A stretch of 64,000 nt of DNA from Bryobacterales bacterium (GCA_003170295.1 PNAJ01000133.1:1-64000), one strand, 5' to 3'; positions 1 through 9,522 are shown, numbered from the stretch's first letter. Notes: generated by a model from the letters alone, not told the origin. Made by a program: numbers and translations.

Positions 1-1519
1 TATTTCTGGGACATGAGACTAGCGCCGCCTGCGTCAGGGGAGGGCCGTCCTCGCTGAACTGGTCGTAACCCATGCTGCCCTGAAACACCAGCGTCGGGCT
101 GAAGATGTGCGTGAATCCCAGAACGCCCGACGGTGTGATCGCCGTATAATGCTGCGGCAGCCATCCCCACTTGGTGTTCGACGCGGAGACGCCATTGCCC
201 TGCTGGTCTTCATACCAATAGTTGAAGCGCGCGTACATCGTTGTATTGGACGTGAAGTTGTAGTCCAGGCGCGCGCTGTCCAGGCGCTTCGGGACATTGA
301 GGCTTTCCTGGAACACGTAATTGTACGCGCCCTTGGAAATCGCATTGTCGGTCGTGGTCAGGAAGTTGGGTGCGGGCAACAGGTTCAGGTACTTCTGCAG
401 TGACGGGACGATGCGTGTTGCGGGAATCACGTTCCCGGGAAACGGCAGCCCGGTGGTCGGGTCCTTGATCGTCACCGCGGCGCCGCCCAGCACGATGGGC
501 TTGGCGTTGGACCCGGATTGACTGAAATCCCCCTGCCGCTCGAGCGCTGTGGGCACAGTCACGGTTTGCTGCGCCTGCGGGCGCTTCTCGCCAATCACTT
601 CAGTCGAGATGAAGAAGAACATCTTGCCCCTGGTCGCGGGAACGTGCGGAATGCGGAGCGGTCCTCCGAGATTGCCGCCGATATAGTCGACGCGGGTCAC
701 AGGCCTCGCCAGGCCAGCGCGATTGTTGAAGAAATTGTTAGCGTTGAACGCTTCGTTTCGGTCGTAGTAGTAACCGGCGCCGTGGAACGCGCGCGCTCCG
801 CTGCGGCTGACCGCCATGACCGTGAATCCGTTGTTGCGCCCGAATTCAGCGCCGAAGTTGGCGACCTTCACCTCCACCGTTTCCGTATTGTCGAGGCTGA
901 TCGTGGTGTTCGCGTTGCCCTGATTGGTGTTGTTCGAAGGGAGCCCGTCGATCAGGATGTTGTTCCCCGTGTTGCGCCCGCCCAGGACGTTAAACGTGTT
1001 GTTGCCGCTGAACGTCTGGACCTGCGCACCCTGGTTGATTACCACGCCCGGCTGCAGCTCGGCGAAGGTGGTGAAGTCGCGGTTGATCACCGTCAGTTCC
1101 TGAATCTCCTGGCTGGTGACGATGCCCGCGCGCTCACTACTGGCGGTTTGCAGCACAGCGCCTTCAGCGTTCACGGTGACCGAGTCTGTCACCGCACCCA
1201 CTTCAAGCGACACGGTTCCGACGGACAGGTGATCGCTCGGCGTCAGCTCGATCTGCTTCTTCTGATACTGCTTGAAGCCGGCATGCCCGACGCTCACCGT
1301 GTAGGTGCCGGGCCGGACGGCGTTAAATTCGAAATTTCCTTGCGCGTTGGTCGTTTCGGCGCGAACGGCTCCAGTTTGCTCGGAAATGAGCTTGACGTTC
1401 GCCCCGACAATCACGCTTCCAGCGGAATCGACAACGGAGCCTGTTATAGAGCCGGTCACATCCTGGGCCGGCGAGACAAGTGCGAAAACAAGAACGCATG
1501 CGGCAACGTAGCGCGACAT
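1..1519 (-). CDS. Oar-like TonB-dependent receptor, N-terminal part (3' end beyond window)
   Basis: The reverse strand stays open from the ATG at 1519 to the window edge, about 506 codons, so the C-terminal part of the barrel is missing. The start has a purine-rich AGAGGGG just upstream. It opens with a signal peptide (MSRYVAACVLVFALVSPAQ), then a carboxypeptidase-regulatory beta-sandwich at about residues 22-105 (GSITGSVVDSAG, AQGNFEFNAVRPGTYTVSV). A TonB plug follows at about 110-230, with TGNNILIDGLPSN and FGAEFGRNNGFTVMAVSRSG, and then the start of a barrel. Proteins of this type are outer-membrane receptors for large substrates and are greatly expanded in acidobacteria. Substrate unknown. 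A second, complete family member lies at 38265. Confidence 0.88.
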   Translation of the reverse strand, partial: MSRYVAACVLVFALVSPAQDVTGSITGSVVDSAGSVIVGANVKLISEQTGAVRAETTNAQGNFEFNAVRPGTYTVSVGHAGFKQYQKKQIELTPSDHLSVGTVSLEVGAVTDSVTVNAEGAVLQTASSERAGIVTSQEIQELTVINRDFTTFAELQPGVVINQGAQVQTFSGNNTFNVLGGRNTGNNILIDGLPSNNTNQGNANTTISLDNTETVEVKVANFGAEFGRNNGFTVMAVSRSGARAFHGAGYYYDRNEAFNANNFFNNRAGLARPVTRVDYIGGNLGGPLRIPHVPATRGKMFFFISTEVIGEKRPQAQQTVTVPTALERQGDFSQSGSNAKPIVLGGAAVTIKDPTTGLPFPGNVIPATRIVPSLQKYLNLLPAPNFLTTTDNAISKGAYNYVFQESLNVPKRLDSARLDYNFTSNTTMYARFNYWYEDQQGNGVSASNTKWGWLPQHYTAITPSGVLGFTHIFSPTLVFQGSMGYDQFSEDGPPLTQAALVSCPRN

Positions 1520-1553
1520 AACCCCTCTTTTCCACTGCCCACCGTTAACGATG

Positions 1554-1569
1554 ACTGTACCGTTACAGT
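1554..1569. promoter_or_regulatory. Small inverted repeat upstream of the TonB receptor gene
   Basis: ACTGTA-CCGT-TACAGT is a perfect 6-bp inverted repeat about 35 bases upstream of the receptor start at 1519. It could be a repressor or activator site. No known regulator is recognised, and a 6-bp repeat can occur by chance. Confidence 0.2.
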
Positions 1570-1613
1570 AAGGCGTTTAGGCGATCATACAATTTTAATT
1601 TGAAATAGTCAAT

Positions 1614-1642
1614 GTGGTGCAGGCTGGTAGCCTGCGGCGGGT
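1614..1642. repeat. Short palindromic repeat (GCAGGCTGGYAGCCTGC type), copy 1
   Basis: These 29 bases match the reverse complement of 3630-3658 with one mismatch. The centre, CAGGCT-GG-TAGCCTG, forms a hairpin. The copy lies between the divergently oriented TonB receptor gene and metX. Confidence 0.75.
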
Positions 1643-1660
1643 TGGCGAGGGTTTCCATCA

Positions 1661-1812
1661 CGATCGAGTGTCGACGCGGCACGCACGAGTGTTTCCCTGC
1701 CCAAGGGCTGGGCAACGACGGGAAAACGCCAGAAGAGCCGCCTGAAAGGGCGGCTGCCGCCAAAATTGGCGGTCCCACAAGAGCGGCGTAGCGGAGTGTT
1801 TTCGAGGGTGCG
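1661..1812 (-). repeat. Composite intergenic repeat (GCCGCC-hairpin family), copy 1
   Basis: Read on the minus strand this segment is closely similar to 45501-45635, running from CACCCTCGAAAACACTCC through to CACTCGTGCGTGCC. Its middle part (CCAATTTTGGCGGCAGCCGC onward) is also present at 15992-16042. It contains two nested hairpins, GCCGCCCTTTCAGGCGGC and GCCAATTTTGGC. It fills the leader region of metX, so the metX promoter must lie inside or beside it. Confidence 0.8.
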
Positions 1813-1849
1813 TGATTGCATACACTGGAATTTGTCCCTAATTGTTACA

Positions 1850-2908
1850 GTGGCTACTTCCACGTTTGAACGGCTGGATCTCGATTGCGGCGTGACGCTT
1901 GCGCCTGTTGAGGTCGCTTATGAAACTTACGGCACTCTCAATGCCGACAAATCCAATGCGATTCTAGTGCTACACGCTTTTTCGGGCGATGCGCATGCCG
2001 CGGGCGAAGGCGGGTGGTGGTCGAGCATGATCGGTTCGGGGAAAGGCTTCGACACCGATCAGCATTTCGTGATTTGCTCGAACATCCTGGGCGGATGCCG
2101 CGGAACGACGGGGCCTTCTTCAATCAATCCCGAGACGGGCGAACCGTGGGCGATGTCGTTTCCAGTTGTGACCGTCGCGGACATGGTGCGGCTGCAGAAG
2201 ATGTTGATTGATTCCTTGGGAATAAAAAAACTGCTGGCGGTGGCGGGCGGATCGATGGGAGGTATGCAGGCGCTGGAGTGGGCGGTGGCGTATCCCGAGA
2301 ACGTCGGGGCTGCGCTGCCGATTGCGACGACGGCGCGGCACAGCGCGCAGCAGATCGCGTTCAACGAAGTGGGGCGGCAGGCGATCATGGCGGATCCGGA
2401 TTGGAACGGGGGCAACTACTACGGCCGCAAGCCTCCGGCGCGAGGATTGTCTGTGGCGCGAATGGTGGGACACATCACTTATATGAGCGACGCGAGCATG
2501 CGCGAAAAGTTCGGGCGCAGACTGCGGGCTCCGGATCAATTCGAGGTAGAGAGCTATCTGCAATATCGCGGCAGCACGTTTGTCGACCGGTTCGATGCGA
2601 ACTCCTATTTGTACATCACGAGGGCGATGGATTCTTTCGATTTGACGCAGAGGGACACGCTGGCGGCACTGTTCGAAAAAATACGGACGCGATTTCTGGT
2701 GATTAGTTTCACATCGGACTGGCTGTATCCGAGCTATCAATCGCTCGAAGTAGTCAGCGCGCTGCGGAGCCGCAATTGCGACGTGGCGTATTGCAATCTG
2801 GCGTCGGATTACGGTCACGATGCGTTTCTGGTCGAAGTGAAGGAGCAGGCGGAGTTGGTGCGCGGATTCCTGGCGAGCACGCTGCGCGGGGTCGAGCAGC
2901 ATGCTTGA
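1850..2908 (+). CDS. metX: Homoserine O-acetyltransferase (MetX), alpha/beta hydrolase fold
   Basis: Transfers an acyl group (acetyl from acetyl-CoA in the classical family) to the hydroxyl of L-homoserine, the first step of methionine synthesis in the cytoplasm. The catalytic triad is visible as Ser135 in [12 protein letters not shown], Asp290 in FTSDWLYPS and His323 in YGHDAF. The family motif [14 protein letters not shown] is intact. At 352 aa it has the normal length. GTG 1850 is chosen because the frame upstream of it runs through the composite repeat and carries no family sequence. The gene overlaps metW by 8 bases, so the two are co-transcribed. Acetyl versus succinyl specificity cannot be read by eye. 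Confidence 0.93.
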   Translation: MATSTFERLDLDCGVTLAPVEVAYETYGTLNADKSNAILVLHAFSGDAHAAGEGGWWSSMIGSGKGFDTDQHFVICSNILGGCRGTTGPSSINPETGEPWAMSFPVVTVADMVRLQKMLIDSLGIKKLLAVAGGSMGGMQALEWAVAYPENVGAALPIATTARHSAQQIAFNEVGRQAIMADPDWNGGNYYGRKPPARGLSVARMVGHITYMSDASMREKFGRRLRAPDQFEVESYLQYRGSTFVDRFDANSYLYITRAMDSFDLTQRDTLAALFEKIRTRFLVISFTSDWLYPSYQSLEVVSALRSRNCDVAYCNLASDYGHDAFLVEVKEQAELVRGFLASTLRGVEQHA

Positions 2909-3497
2909 TGTGTTTGGTCGGCGCGATTACGCGATTATCAGCGAGCTGGTGGAACCGGGGACGCGCGTGCTGGATCTCGGCTGCGGCGAAGGCGAGTTGC
3001 TCGCGTGGCTGAGAGATCACAAAAACGTCGATGGGCGCGGCGTAGAGCTGACGGGCGCGAGCGTGCAGAAAGCGATTGCGCGCGGGGTGTCGGTCTATCA
3101 GGGCGATTTGGAATCGGGGCTCGACGATTATCCGGATCAGGCGTTCGATTATGTGATCCTGAGCCAGACGCTGCAGGAGACTCGCGATCCTTTGCGGGTG
3201 TTGAAGGGGATGTTGCGGATCGGGAGACGTGGCATTGTCGCGTTTCCGAATTTCGCGCATTGGCGAGTGCGGGTGGCGCACCTAATGACGGGGCGAGCGC
3301 CCCAGACGGAGTTGTTTCCATACGATTGGTACAACTCGCCGAATATTCATTTTTTGACGGTGCTTGATTTTGAGGCGCTACTCGGAAAACAGAACTGGCG
3401 GGTCGAGCGCCGTATTTTTTTGGCTGGAAATCGCGAGGTTACTCTGTTGCCGAACTTGATGTCGGAGGTCGCGGTGTTTTTGTTTTCGGGGGGGTGA
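2901..3497 (+). CDS. metW: Methionine biosynthesis protein MetW (methyltransferase fold)
   Basis: A 198-aa class I SAM-methyltransferase-fold protein with motif [12 protein letters not shown] at residues 23-33, followed by the MetW-type features [10 protein letters not shown] and [13 protein letters not shown]. It overlaps metX by 8 bases, the arrangement seen in many proteobacteria, where MetW is needed with MetX for homoserine acylation. Length and order agree with the family. The direct biochemical role of MetW in this organism is inferred from that neighbourhood. Confidence 0.93.
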   Translation: MLDVFGRRDYAIISELVEPGTRVLDLGCGEGELLAWLRDHKNVDGRGVELTGASVQKAIARGVSVYQGDLESGLDDYPDQAFDYVILSQTLQETRDPLRVLKGMLRIGRRGIVAFPNFAHWRVRVAHLMTGRAPQTELFPYDWYNSPNIHFLTVLDFEALLGKQNWRVERRIFLAGNREVTLLPNLMSEVAVFLFSGG

Positions 3498-3502
3498 CGC
3501 GG

Positions 3503-3532
3503 GTCTGTCCGCATGCTGACGCATGGCGGTTC
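3503..3532. repeat. 30-base repeat unit identical to a segment inside the Lhr helicase gene
   Basis: The reverse complement of these 30 bases is found without mismatch at 13480-13509, inside the Lhr-type helicase coding sequence. Here it lies six bases after the metW stop codon. The core GCATGCTGACGCATG is an imperfect palindrome. Confidence 0.85.
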
Positions 3533-3554
3533 GGTGTTTGGTGTTTAGCGTCAA

Positions 3555-3660
3555 AACATGTCGACACGGCACGCGTGGACGCGCGCGCCACGGGACACTA
3601 ATGAGGATGTCCCGCGCAGGCGGGTTAGGACCCGCCGCAGGCTGCCAGCCTGCACCACTG
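3555..3660. repeat. Palindromic repeat cluster between metW and galU
   Basis: Contains TCGACACGGCACGC (a variant of sequence in the composite repeat at 1661-1690 and near 44200), the hairpin GTCCCGCGCAGGCGGG/CCCGCCG, and the GCAGGCTGCCAGCCTGC hairpin at 3630-3658 that pairs with copy 1 at 1614-1642. The convergent genes metW and galU end on either side, so the hairpins may also act as terminators. Confidence 0.6.
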
Positions 3661-3664
3661 CTTA

Positions 3665-4492
3665 CTAGACGGCCAATACCTCGAATTTTTTTCGCAGCAT
3701 TTCCTGGAGTTCGGCGCCGTGGACTGGATCGGCTAACGCGAATTCGACGAAGGCTTCGAAGTAACTGGCGAAGTTGCCGACGTCGTAGCGGCGCTCCTCC
3801 GGCGTCAGTTGGACGGCGTAGACGCGCAGGCCCGCGGTGCACATGCGCTCAATGGCGTCGGTTAGTTGAATTTCCCCGCGCTGGTCGGCTTCCACGCGGC
3901 GAATTTCGGCGAAAATGCGCGGCGAGAAGATATAGCGTCCGGCGATCGCGAGGCGGCTGGGGGCTTTCTCAGGACCGGGTTTTTCTATAAGATGAGCTAC
4001 GCGCACCGCGCCGTTTTCAACACCCGACGGAGCGACGATGCCGTACTGGCCGGTCTCTGCGAGAGGAACTTCCTCGACCGCGACCACGCAGGCGGCGGCG
4101 TTGTGTTCGAACACTTCGATCATGCGCGAGACGGCTTGGGACTTCGCGTGCAGGCCGAGAATGGAGTCGCCCAAGGCCACCACAAAAGGATCGTCTCCGG
4201 CAAAATGTTCGGCTGCGAGCACGGCGTCGCCCAAGCCTCGGGGCGAGCCCTGGCGGGTGTAAAAGAATTTTGTGACGGCGGATTCGCCTAGATCGAAGTG
4301 ATCCTCAATGGAGGTTTTATTGCGGCCGGTGACGAACAAAATCTGTTCGATGCCGTTGGCCGCGAGTTCGTCGATCACATATTCGACGACGGGCTTGCGC
4401 GCGACCGGCAGCATTTCCTTGGGCTGCGAACGGGTCGCGGGCAATAGTCTGGTACCGAGGCCGGCTACGGGAACAACAGCGCTTCGAATCAC
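3665..4492 (-). CDS. galU: UTP--glucose-1-phosphate uridylyltransferase
   Basis: Makes UDP-glucose from UTP and glucose 1-phosphate in the cytoplasm, feeding exopolysaccharide, trehalose and envelope glycan synthesis. The N-terminal nucleotide-binding signature AGLGTRLLPATRSQPKEMLP is at residues 10-29; it has Arg-Ser where the family often has Thr-Lys. Other family motifs are VEYVIDELAANGI, LGDSILG and LIEKPGPEKAPS. At 275 aa the length is typical of bacterial GalU. The gene stands alone, divergent from the pseudouridine synthase gene with a 29-base gap. Confidence 0.92.
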   Translation of the reverse strand: MIRSAVVPVAGLGTRLLPATRSQPKEMLPVARKPVVEYVIDELAANGIEQILFVTGRNKTSIEDHFDLGESAVTKFFYTRQGSPRGLGDAVLAAEHFAGDDPFVVALGDSILGLHAKSQAVSRMIEVFEHNAAACVVAVEEVPLAETGQYGIVAPSGVENGAVRVAHLIEKPGPEKAPSRLAIAGRYIFSPRIFAEIRRVEADQRGEIQLTDAIERMCTAGLRVYAVQLTPEERRYDVGNFASYFEAFVEFALADPVHGAELQEMLRKKFEVLAV

Positions 4493-4521
4493 AATTTTCC
4501 TTTATCATCCAGAATACACGA

Positions 4522-5415
4522 GTGGCACTTTCGTTCATCCCCGAAGCCGCGAACGCAGGCGAACGCCTGGATCATTACTTACAGGCTCGACTTGGCGGAT
4601 ATAGTCGCGCGAGGTTGCAGGCGTGGATTAAGGACGGCCGGGTGAGCGTCAACGGCGCGCCCGCGAAATCCTCGACGACGCTTCACGGCGGGGAGCGGAT
4701 CGAGGTGAGCCCCGCGGATCTGCCTCCTCTCAAAGCCGAAGCGGAAGATGCGCCGATCGAGATTCTGTACGAGGACGCGGCGGTGATCGCGGTGAATAAG
4801 CCGGCGGGACTTGTGGTGCACGCGGGCGCGGGCGCCCATTCCGGAACGCTGGTGAACCGGCTGGTGCATCACTTCGCGTCGTTGTCGAAAATCGGAGGCG
4901 AGCTGCGGCCGGGCATCGTGCATCGCCTGGATCGCGGAACCAGTGGAGTAATATTAGTCGCGCGCACGGATGCGGCGCATCGCTCGCTGGCCGCGCAGTT
5001 TTCGGGGCGCACGACCGAGAAAACGTATCTGGCGCTGGTAGAGGGCCGCGTGAAGGCGGATTCCGGGCGCATCACCAAGCCGATTGCGCGCGATCCCGCG
5101 CATCGCACGCGCATGACGGCTCGCCTGGAACATGGGCGCGACGCGCTGACCGATTACCGCGTCCTCCAGCGATTTGAAAAATTCACGTATCTGGAAGTGC
5201 GCATCGGCACGGGCCGCACGCACCAGATCCGCGCGCATCTGGCGAGCATCCGGCATCCTGTCGCGGGCGATAAACTGTACGGCGCCCAAGTTGCGGAACG
5301 TATTTTCCTTCACGCGTGGCGCATTCGCTTCGATAGTCCGGCGACGGGGGAGCGCGTGACGGTCGAAGCTCCTCTGCCGAAAGAACTACAGGCGTGGCTG
5401 GGGGCTATAATTTAG
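4522..5415 (+). CDS. rluD: RluA/RluD-family 23S rRNA pseudouridine synthase
   Basis: Isomerises uridines in RNA, most likely in 23S rRNA. An S4 RNA-binding domain lies at about residues 12-65 (ERLDHYLQARL...RVSVNGAPAK). The catalytic domain carries the signature HRLDRGTSG with catalytic Asp137. Later motifs are EKTYLALVEG and GRTHQIRAHL, as in the RluA/C/D family. The start is GTG 4522. At 297 aa it is slightly shorter than E. coli RluD. The S4 domain excludes RluA itself, but RluC and RluD cannot be told apart with certainty. Confidence 0.85.
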   Translation: MALSFIPEAANAGERLDHYLQARLGGYSRARLQAWIKDGRVSVNGAPAKSSTTLHGGERIEVSPADLPPLKAEAEDAPIEILYEDAAVIAVNKPAGLVVHAGAGAHSGTLVNRLVHHFASLSKIGGELRPGIVHRLDRGTSGVILVARTDAAHRSLAAQFSGRTTEKTYLALVEGRVKADSGRITKPIARDPAHRTRMTARLEHGRDALTDYRVLQRFEKFTYLEVRIGTGRTHQIRAHLASIRHPVAGDKLYGAQVAERIFLHAWRIRFDSPATGERVTVEAPLPKELQAWLGAII

Positions 5416-5425
5416 TTAACCTCGC

Positions 5426-6325
5426 ATGAAACAGTTTGTTGCCGTATTCGCGTTGACCCTGACTCTGGCCGGGCAAAATACCGATCAGAAACCGTTTTCA
5501 TTGGACGTGACGCGCGTCAACTTGCTGTTTACCGTCTCCGACAAAAAAGGGCGCTTCGTCAATGATCTTTCGAAAGACGATTTCGAAATCACGGAAGCGA
5601 AGAAGACGCAGACGATCATTGAGTTCACCGCCGAAAGCAATCTGCCGCTGCGCCTGGCGATCCTGATCGACACCAGCAACAGCATCCGGGAGCGCTTCAA
5701 ATTCCAGCAGGAAGCCGCGATCGATTTTATCAACACGGCTGTTCGTCCTCGCCAGGATAAGGCGACCGTGGTCAGCTTCGATATGAGCGCGGAACTGGTG
5801 GCGGACCTGACCGACGACACCGAAAAGCTGGCCACCGCGATTCGCGGATTGCGGCCCGGCGGCGGCACGGCGATGTACGACGCGATTTTTTTCGCCTGCC
5901 GCGACAAGCTGATGCAGGATCAGCCGATGCACAAGTTCCGGCGCGCGATGGTAATTTTGAGCGACGGCGAGGACAATCAAAGCCGCTGGACGCGCGAGCA
6001 GGCTCTTGAAATGGCGCACAAGGCCGACGTGGTGATTTACGCGATTTCGACCAACCAGTTGGGTATCGAGAGCGACGGCGACAAGATCCTGAAATACTTC
6101 GCGCAGGAAACCGGAGGGCTTGCGTTTTTTCCATTCAAGGCGCAGGACATGGCGCAGGATTTCGAAAATATCGCCAATGAATTGCGGCATCAGTATAGCG
6201 TGCTGTTCCGTCCGGAGCCGCTGAAGACGGACGGTCTCTACCATGCGGTGAAGGTCGGCGTGAAAAATCGCAAGGACCTGGTGGTCCGCGCCCGGCATGG
6301 TTATTACGCGCCGACCCTGAATTAG
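5426..6325 (+). CDS. Exported VWA-domain protein of the acidobacterial VWFA type
   Basis: A 299-aa protein with a short signal peptide (MKQFVAVFALTLTLAGQ). It has the N-terminal segment typical of the acidobacterial VWFA-related family (VNLLFTVSDKKGRFVNDLSK) and a von Willebrand A domain. The metal-ion-dependent adhesion site is complete: DTSNS at 82-86, then GGGTAMYDA and LSDGEDN. Such proteins bind ligands or partner proteins in the periplasm or at the surface; the partner is unknown. The stop codon overlaps the next gene's GTG start by one base, so translation is coupled to the TerC-family gene. Confidence 0.85.
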   Translation: MKQFVAVFALTLTLAGQNTDQKPFSLDVTRVNLLFTVSDKKGRFVNDLSKDDFEITEAKKTQTIIEFTAESNLPLRLAILIDTSNSIRERFKFQQEAAIDFINTAVRPRQDKATVVSFDMSAELVADLTDDTEKLATAIRGLRPGGGTAMYDAIFFACRDKLMQDQPMHKFRRAMVILSDGEDNQSRWTREQALEMAHKADVVIYAISTNQLGIESDGDKILKYFAQETGGLAFFPFKAQDMAQDFENIANELRHQYSVLFRPEPLKTDGLYHAVKVGVKNRKDLVVRARHGYYAPTLN

Positions 6326-7068
6326 TGTTCGGACAAACTTATAGTCCGCCGGATCTCGTTGTCATTGCAACACTGGTCCTGCTCGAAGGACTTCTCTCCA
6401 TCGATAACGCGCTCGTCCTGGCGCTGTTGGCAAGGCGGCTTCCGAAGCCTCTGCGAGGGAAAGCGCTGACCTACGGATTGGCGGGCGCGTTCGTTTTCCG
6501 CTTCCTCGCGATCGGCTCGGCCGCGTACCTGCTGCACTGGCGGATCGTCAAGCTGATCGGAGGAGGATATCTGCTGTGGATCTCCTTGCAGCATTTTTTC
6601 CTGAAGAAGGCGGAGCCGCAACCTTCAAGTGATGACGCGGACGACGCGGTTCCCGGTGCGTCGGGATTCTGGGCCACCGTGGCGCTGATCGAGGTCACCG
6701 ACATTGCCTTCGCGATCGATTCGATTCTCGCGGCCATCGCATTGGTCGGCAGCGCGCCGGTGGGGCACGTTGGTCCACATCCGAAACTGTGGGTGGTGAT
6801 TACGGGCGGAATGCTCGGCGTGATGCTGATGCGGATTGCGGCCGCGATGTTCATCCGGCTGCTGGAGCGGTTCCCGCGCTTTGAAACGTCCGCTTACCTG
6901 CTGGTGCTGGTGATCGGGATAAAGCTGCTAGTCGATTGGGGGTTCAATACGGCGCAGGAACCAAACCGCGCGAATTTCCACGATCCGGCGTCGCCTCTGT
7001 TCTGGGCGTTCTGGTCGGTAATGATGGTTTGTGTTGCCATTGGATTTGTGCCGCAGAGACGAGATTAG
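6325..7068 (+). CDS. TerC-family integral membrane protein
   Basis: A 247-aa polytopic membrane protein with about seven hydrophobic segments. It has the TerC-family acidic motifs in the membrane: LLEGLLSIDNALVLALL near the N-terminus and VALIEVTDIAFAIDSILA in the middle. Family members include Alx and YkoY-like manganese exporters and tellurite-resistance proteins, so metal (probably manganese) export is a reasonable guess. GTG 6325 overlaps the upstream stop codon (TAGTG), and translation is probably coupled. The 3' end faces the CHAT gene with a 9-base gap. Confidence 0.85.
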   Translation: MFGQTYSPPDLVVIATLVLLEGLLSIDNALVLALLARRLPKPLRGKALTYGLAGAFVFRFLAIGSAAYLLHWRIVKLIGGGYLLWISLQHFFLKKAEPQPSSDDADDAVPGASGFWATVALIEVTDIAFAIDSILAAIALVGSAPVGHVGPHPKLWVVITGGMLGVMLMRIAAAMFIRLLERFPRFETSAYLLVLVIGIKLLVDWGFNTAQEPNRANFHDPASPLFWAFWSVMMVCVAIGFVPQRRD

Positions 7069-7077
7069 AGATTATTG

Positions 7078-9501
7078 CTAAATCGTCCCCGCGTACAACT
7101 GGAACGGGCCCCAATAGAACGGCTTCTGATACGCTCCCCCGCCGTGCAACAGCGTCAGTTTGGCGTGCCGCAGCGCATCGACTGGCGCGACGTTGTGCGA
7201 AAGCTGATCGTAAAAATCCGCCATCAAGGCCGCGGTGGAACGGTCAGTGACATCCCACAATCCGGCTACCACCGATCGCGCGCCTGCTCGCAGGAAAGCC
7301 CAGGAGAGCCCTACTTGTCCTTCACCGGAATACGTTTTCGCGCCGGCGCTGCGGCATGCCGAAAGCGTCACCAGGTTCGCGTTCAAAGGGACATTCATCA
7401 CTTCGCGCGCAGAAAGCTGATACGAGGCGTTATGCCGCGACAGGATCAGCGACGAATCGAGTGGGCTCTTCTGATTCGCCGCCGCATGCGCCGCGAAATG
7501 GATCCAGTTAAATTGCGCCGGCCGGGCGTCGCGATAAGCATCGGCATACGCCTGCGCGCCTTGGAGGATGGTTCGTTTTTTGGGCGAGAACGCTTTCGAA
7601 ATCAACTCGATTTCGCGGGCCGCGAACGGAAGCCGCCGATACTCTTCGACGGCTTGCTCCGGGTCGCCAATCAGCAGGAGTGAATCGGGCGCCTTGGACC
7701 GGTTTCGAGCCTCCGTCAGCATATCGAGCGAAGGAGCAATCTCCAGCGTCATCCTCTCGATGAGATATTTCGATGGATCGCCGGGATCGGGCAGCGTCTC
7801 GAAATTCAACGAATGCAAAGACCGATCCGGCACCAGCACCACTCGATTGGCGGAGGCGAGCAGCGACTGCACCTTGCCGAGAAGAACTTGGGATAGCTTG
7901 GGTCCTGCTGGATATTCGGACTTGAGCGGATCCCGCAGATTCTCGATGAACGCCCGGTATCCGGCCACCAGCGGTGCGATCTGGCTCTCCGGAGGCAATT
8001 CATGGAGCGCGATCCCGTCCGGCGTCACGGCCCACAGAAACGAGCGCTTCTTGCCGAGCCAATAGGAGAGAAGAACGCTGCGGGAGGAGCGCGCCAGCTC
8101 GCGCATCCGCGCGGCTTGGACTACTGCGTGCGTCGACTTCGATTGCAGTCTTTCATCGAGCACGCGCGCGCGGCTCGATTCGGCGACTTCGAGCGCTCTT
8201 TCCGGCTGGCCCCGACCGACCAGAAAATCGATGTAGCGATCATAAAAACGAATCAGGCTCGCTAAATAGGACATGCGATTGTCGGCGTTGGCGAGCGCCG
8301 TGCGCTGGCTCTCCAGATGCGCGAGGGCGGCGCGGAACTGCGCATCGGCTGGATCGAATTGTCCCTTCTCCGCGAGCAACGCGGCGAGTCCGGCGTGCGC
8401 TTCGAGCATCGGCACGGGATTCAGTCCCTCGTGATATTCGGCGATCAACCCGCGGTAGAGCGTCTCAGCTCGCGGGTCCTTGCGGCCGGCGGCGATGTGG
8501 GCTTCGTTGACGCGTGGATAAAAATCGGAGTGGTCGGCGATGGCTTGCCTGCGGCTGAGTGCCTCTTTGTTGTAAGAGTCGGCGGCGTCGAAATCGCCAA
8601 GGTCAATCGAGGTGGAGGCGAGGTTGTAATACCACCAGCCGGTGGAATCCTTTTCATTCTTATCGAGCGACTGCGCCACCGCGAGCGCCTGCTTGAATTT
8701 CTCCGCCGCACGAGGGAAATCGTCCCGGGCGTAAAGTACGGAGCCGCTATCACCGATCCAGAGTTGCTGGTAGTAACGGTCGCCGGTTTTCCTGGCGTAG
8801 TCCTCGGCTTCCTGAAGATTTGCGAGCGCTTTGTCAGAATCGCCTAAACGGTGATAGCACCATCCCAGATTCCCCAACGTAACGTAATAGTAATCCAGGG
8901 AGCCGAGCTGCTGGAACATCGCGCTGGCTTTATCGAGCCAATAAATCGCCTCCTCAAACTGGAAAGCGTTCTGGAACAACACGCCGAGGTTGTTCATCGC
9001 CGCAGCTTGCAGATATGGATCGTTGCCCGTGGTGACCTCGATCGCGTGGCGCAGCGCTCGCTCCGACAAATCCATCTGGCCCTGCCGCGTTTGCACGGAT
9101 CCGATCCGCATCTCGATAGTCGCTTCGAGGGAAGGAAGCCCCAGCGGCTCGGCGATCCGGCTTGCCTCTTGGAGCAGCGCCTCGGCGGTCGAATAGTTGG
9201 AGGCAAGATTTTCCGCCCAGCCCTGGTCCATCCGCAGACGAGCCAACGATTCCCGATCGGTAGGAAGCTTCGGGGAGGCGAGCAGGCCCATCGCCTCTTT
9301 GGCCTCGCCGCGTGCCAGCAGAACATCGGACTTGAGGATTCGGAAGCGCCAGGAAGGCTCCACGCGCAGGCCCGCCTCAGCCTCGCGCATCGCTTCGCTC
9401 AGCTTGCCCTGCTTGACCAGGAGCCGCCCTTTTTGATAGCGAACGTCGGGAGAGGTGCCGCAACCGGCAAGAATCAGGAAGACGATCGCAAGGCGTCGCA
9501 T
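7078..9501 (-). CDS. TPR-CHAT caspase-like protein with lipoprotein signal
   Basis: An 807-aa protein that starts MRRLAIVFLILAGCG, a lipoprotein signal with lipobox LAGC (Cys14). Tetratricopeptide repeats fill about residues 25-420 (YLQAAAMNNLGVLFQNAFQF, YYYVTLGNLGWCYHRLGD). A helical linker follows, then a CHAT domain from about 510 to the end. The caspase-type dyad is intact: His672 in IHFAAHA and Cys716 in LSACRSAG, with the CHAT motif GLWDVTDRST near the C-terminus. CHAT domains are cysteine proteases or protease-like effectors. The lipobox places this one outside the cytoplasm, probably anchored to a membrane. It is the last gene of the sigma/anti-sigma operon, 21 bases after the 258-aa gene. 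Confidence 0.88.
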   Translation of the reverse strand: MRRLAIVFLILAGCGTSPDVRYQKGRLLVKQGKLSEAMREAEAGLRVEPSWRFRILKSDVLLARGEAKEAMGLLASPKLPTDRESLARLRMDQGWAENLASNYSTAEALLQEASRIAEPLGLPSLEATIEMRIGSVQTRQGQMDLSERALRHAIEVTTGNDPYLQAAAMNNLGVLFQNAFQFEEAIYWLDKASAMFQQLGSLDYYYVTLGNLGWCYHRLGDSDKALANLQEAEDYARKTGDRYYQQLWIGDSGSVLYARDDFPRAAEKFKQALAVAQSLDKNEKDSTGWWYYNLASTSIDLGDFDAADSYNKEALSRRQAIADHSDFYPRVNEAHIAAGRKDPRAETLYRGLIAEYHEGLNPVPMLEAHAGLAALLAEKGQFDPADAQFRAALAHLESQRTALANADNRMSYLASLIRFYDRYIDFLVGRGQPERALEVAESSRARVLDERLQSKSTHAVVQAARMRELARSSRSVLLSYWLGKKRSFLWAVTPDGIALHELPPESQIAPLVAGYRAFIENLRDPLKSEYPAGPKLSQVLLGKVQSLLASANRVVLVPDRSLHSLNFETLPDPGDPSKYLIERMTLEIAPSLDMLTEARNRSKAPDSLLLIGDPEQAVEEYRRLPFAAREIELISKAFSPKKRTILQGAQAYADAYRDARPAQFNWIHFAAHAAANQKSPLDSSLILSRHNASYQLSAREVMNVPLNANLVTLSACRSAGAKTYSGEGQVGLSWAFLRAGARSVVAGLWDVTDRSTAALMADFYDQLSHNVAPVDALRHAKLTLLHGGGAYQKPFYWGPFQLYAGTI

Positions 9502-9522
9502 CTGTATCTGGCAGAATGCGGG

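Noticed and set aside
518-1603. Open frame of 361 codons on the plus strand
   Set aside because: It is antisense to a reading that gives a convincing TonB receptor (signal peptide, regulatory domain, plug). The plus-strand product has no family sequence and is rich in Arg/Val/Asp in the way of shadow frames.
1530-1850. SAM-responsive riboswitch upstream of metX
   Set aside because: I looked for the SAM-I and SAM-II patterns and did not find them. The leader is filled with the composite repeat and the short palindrome.
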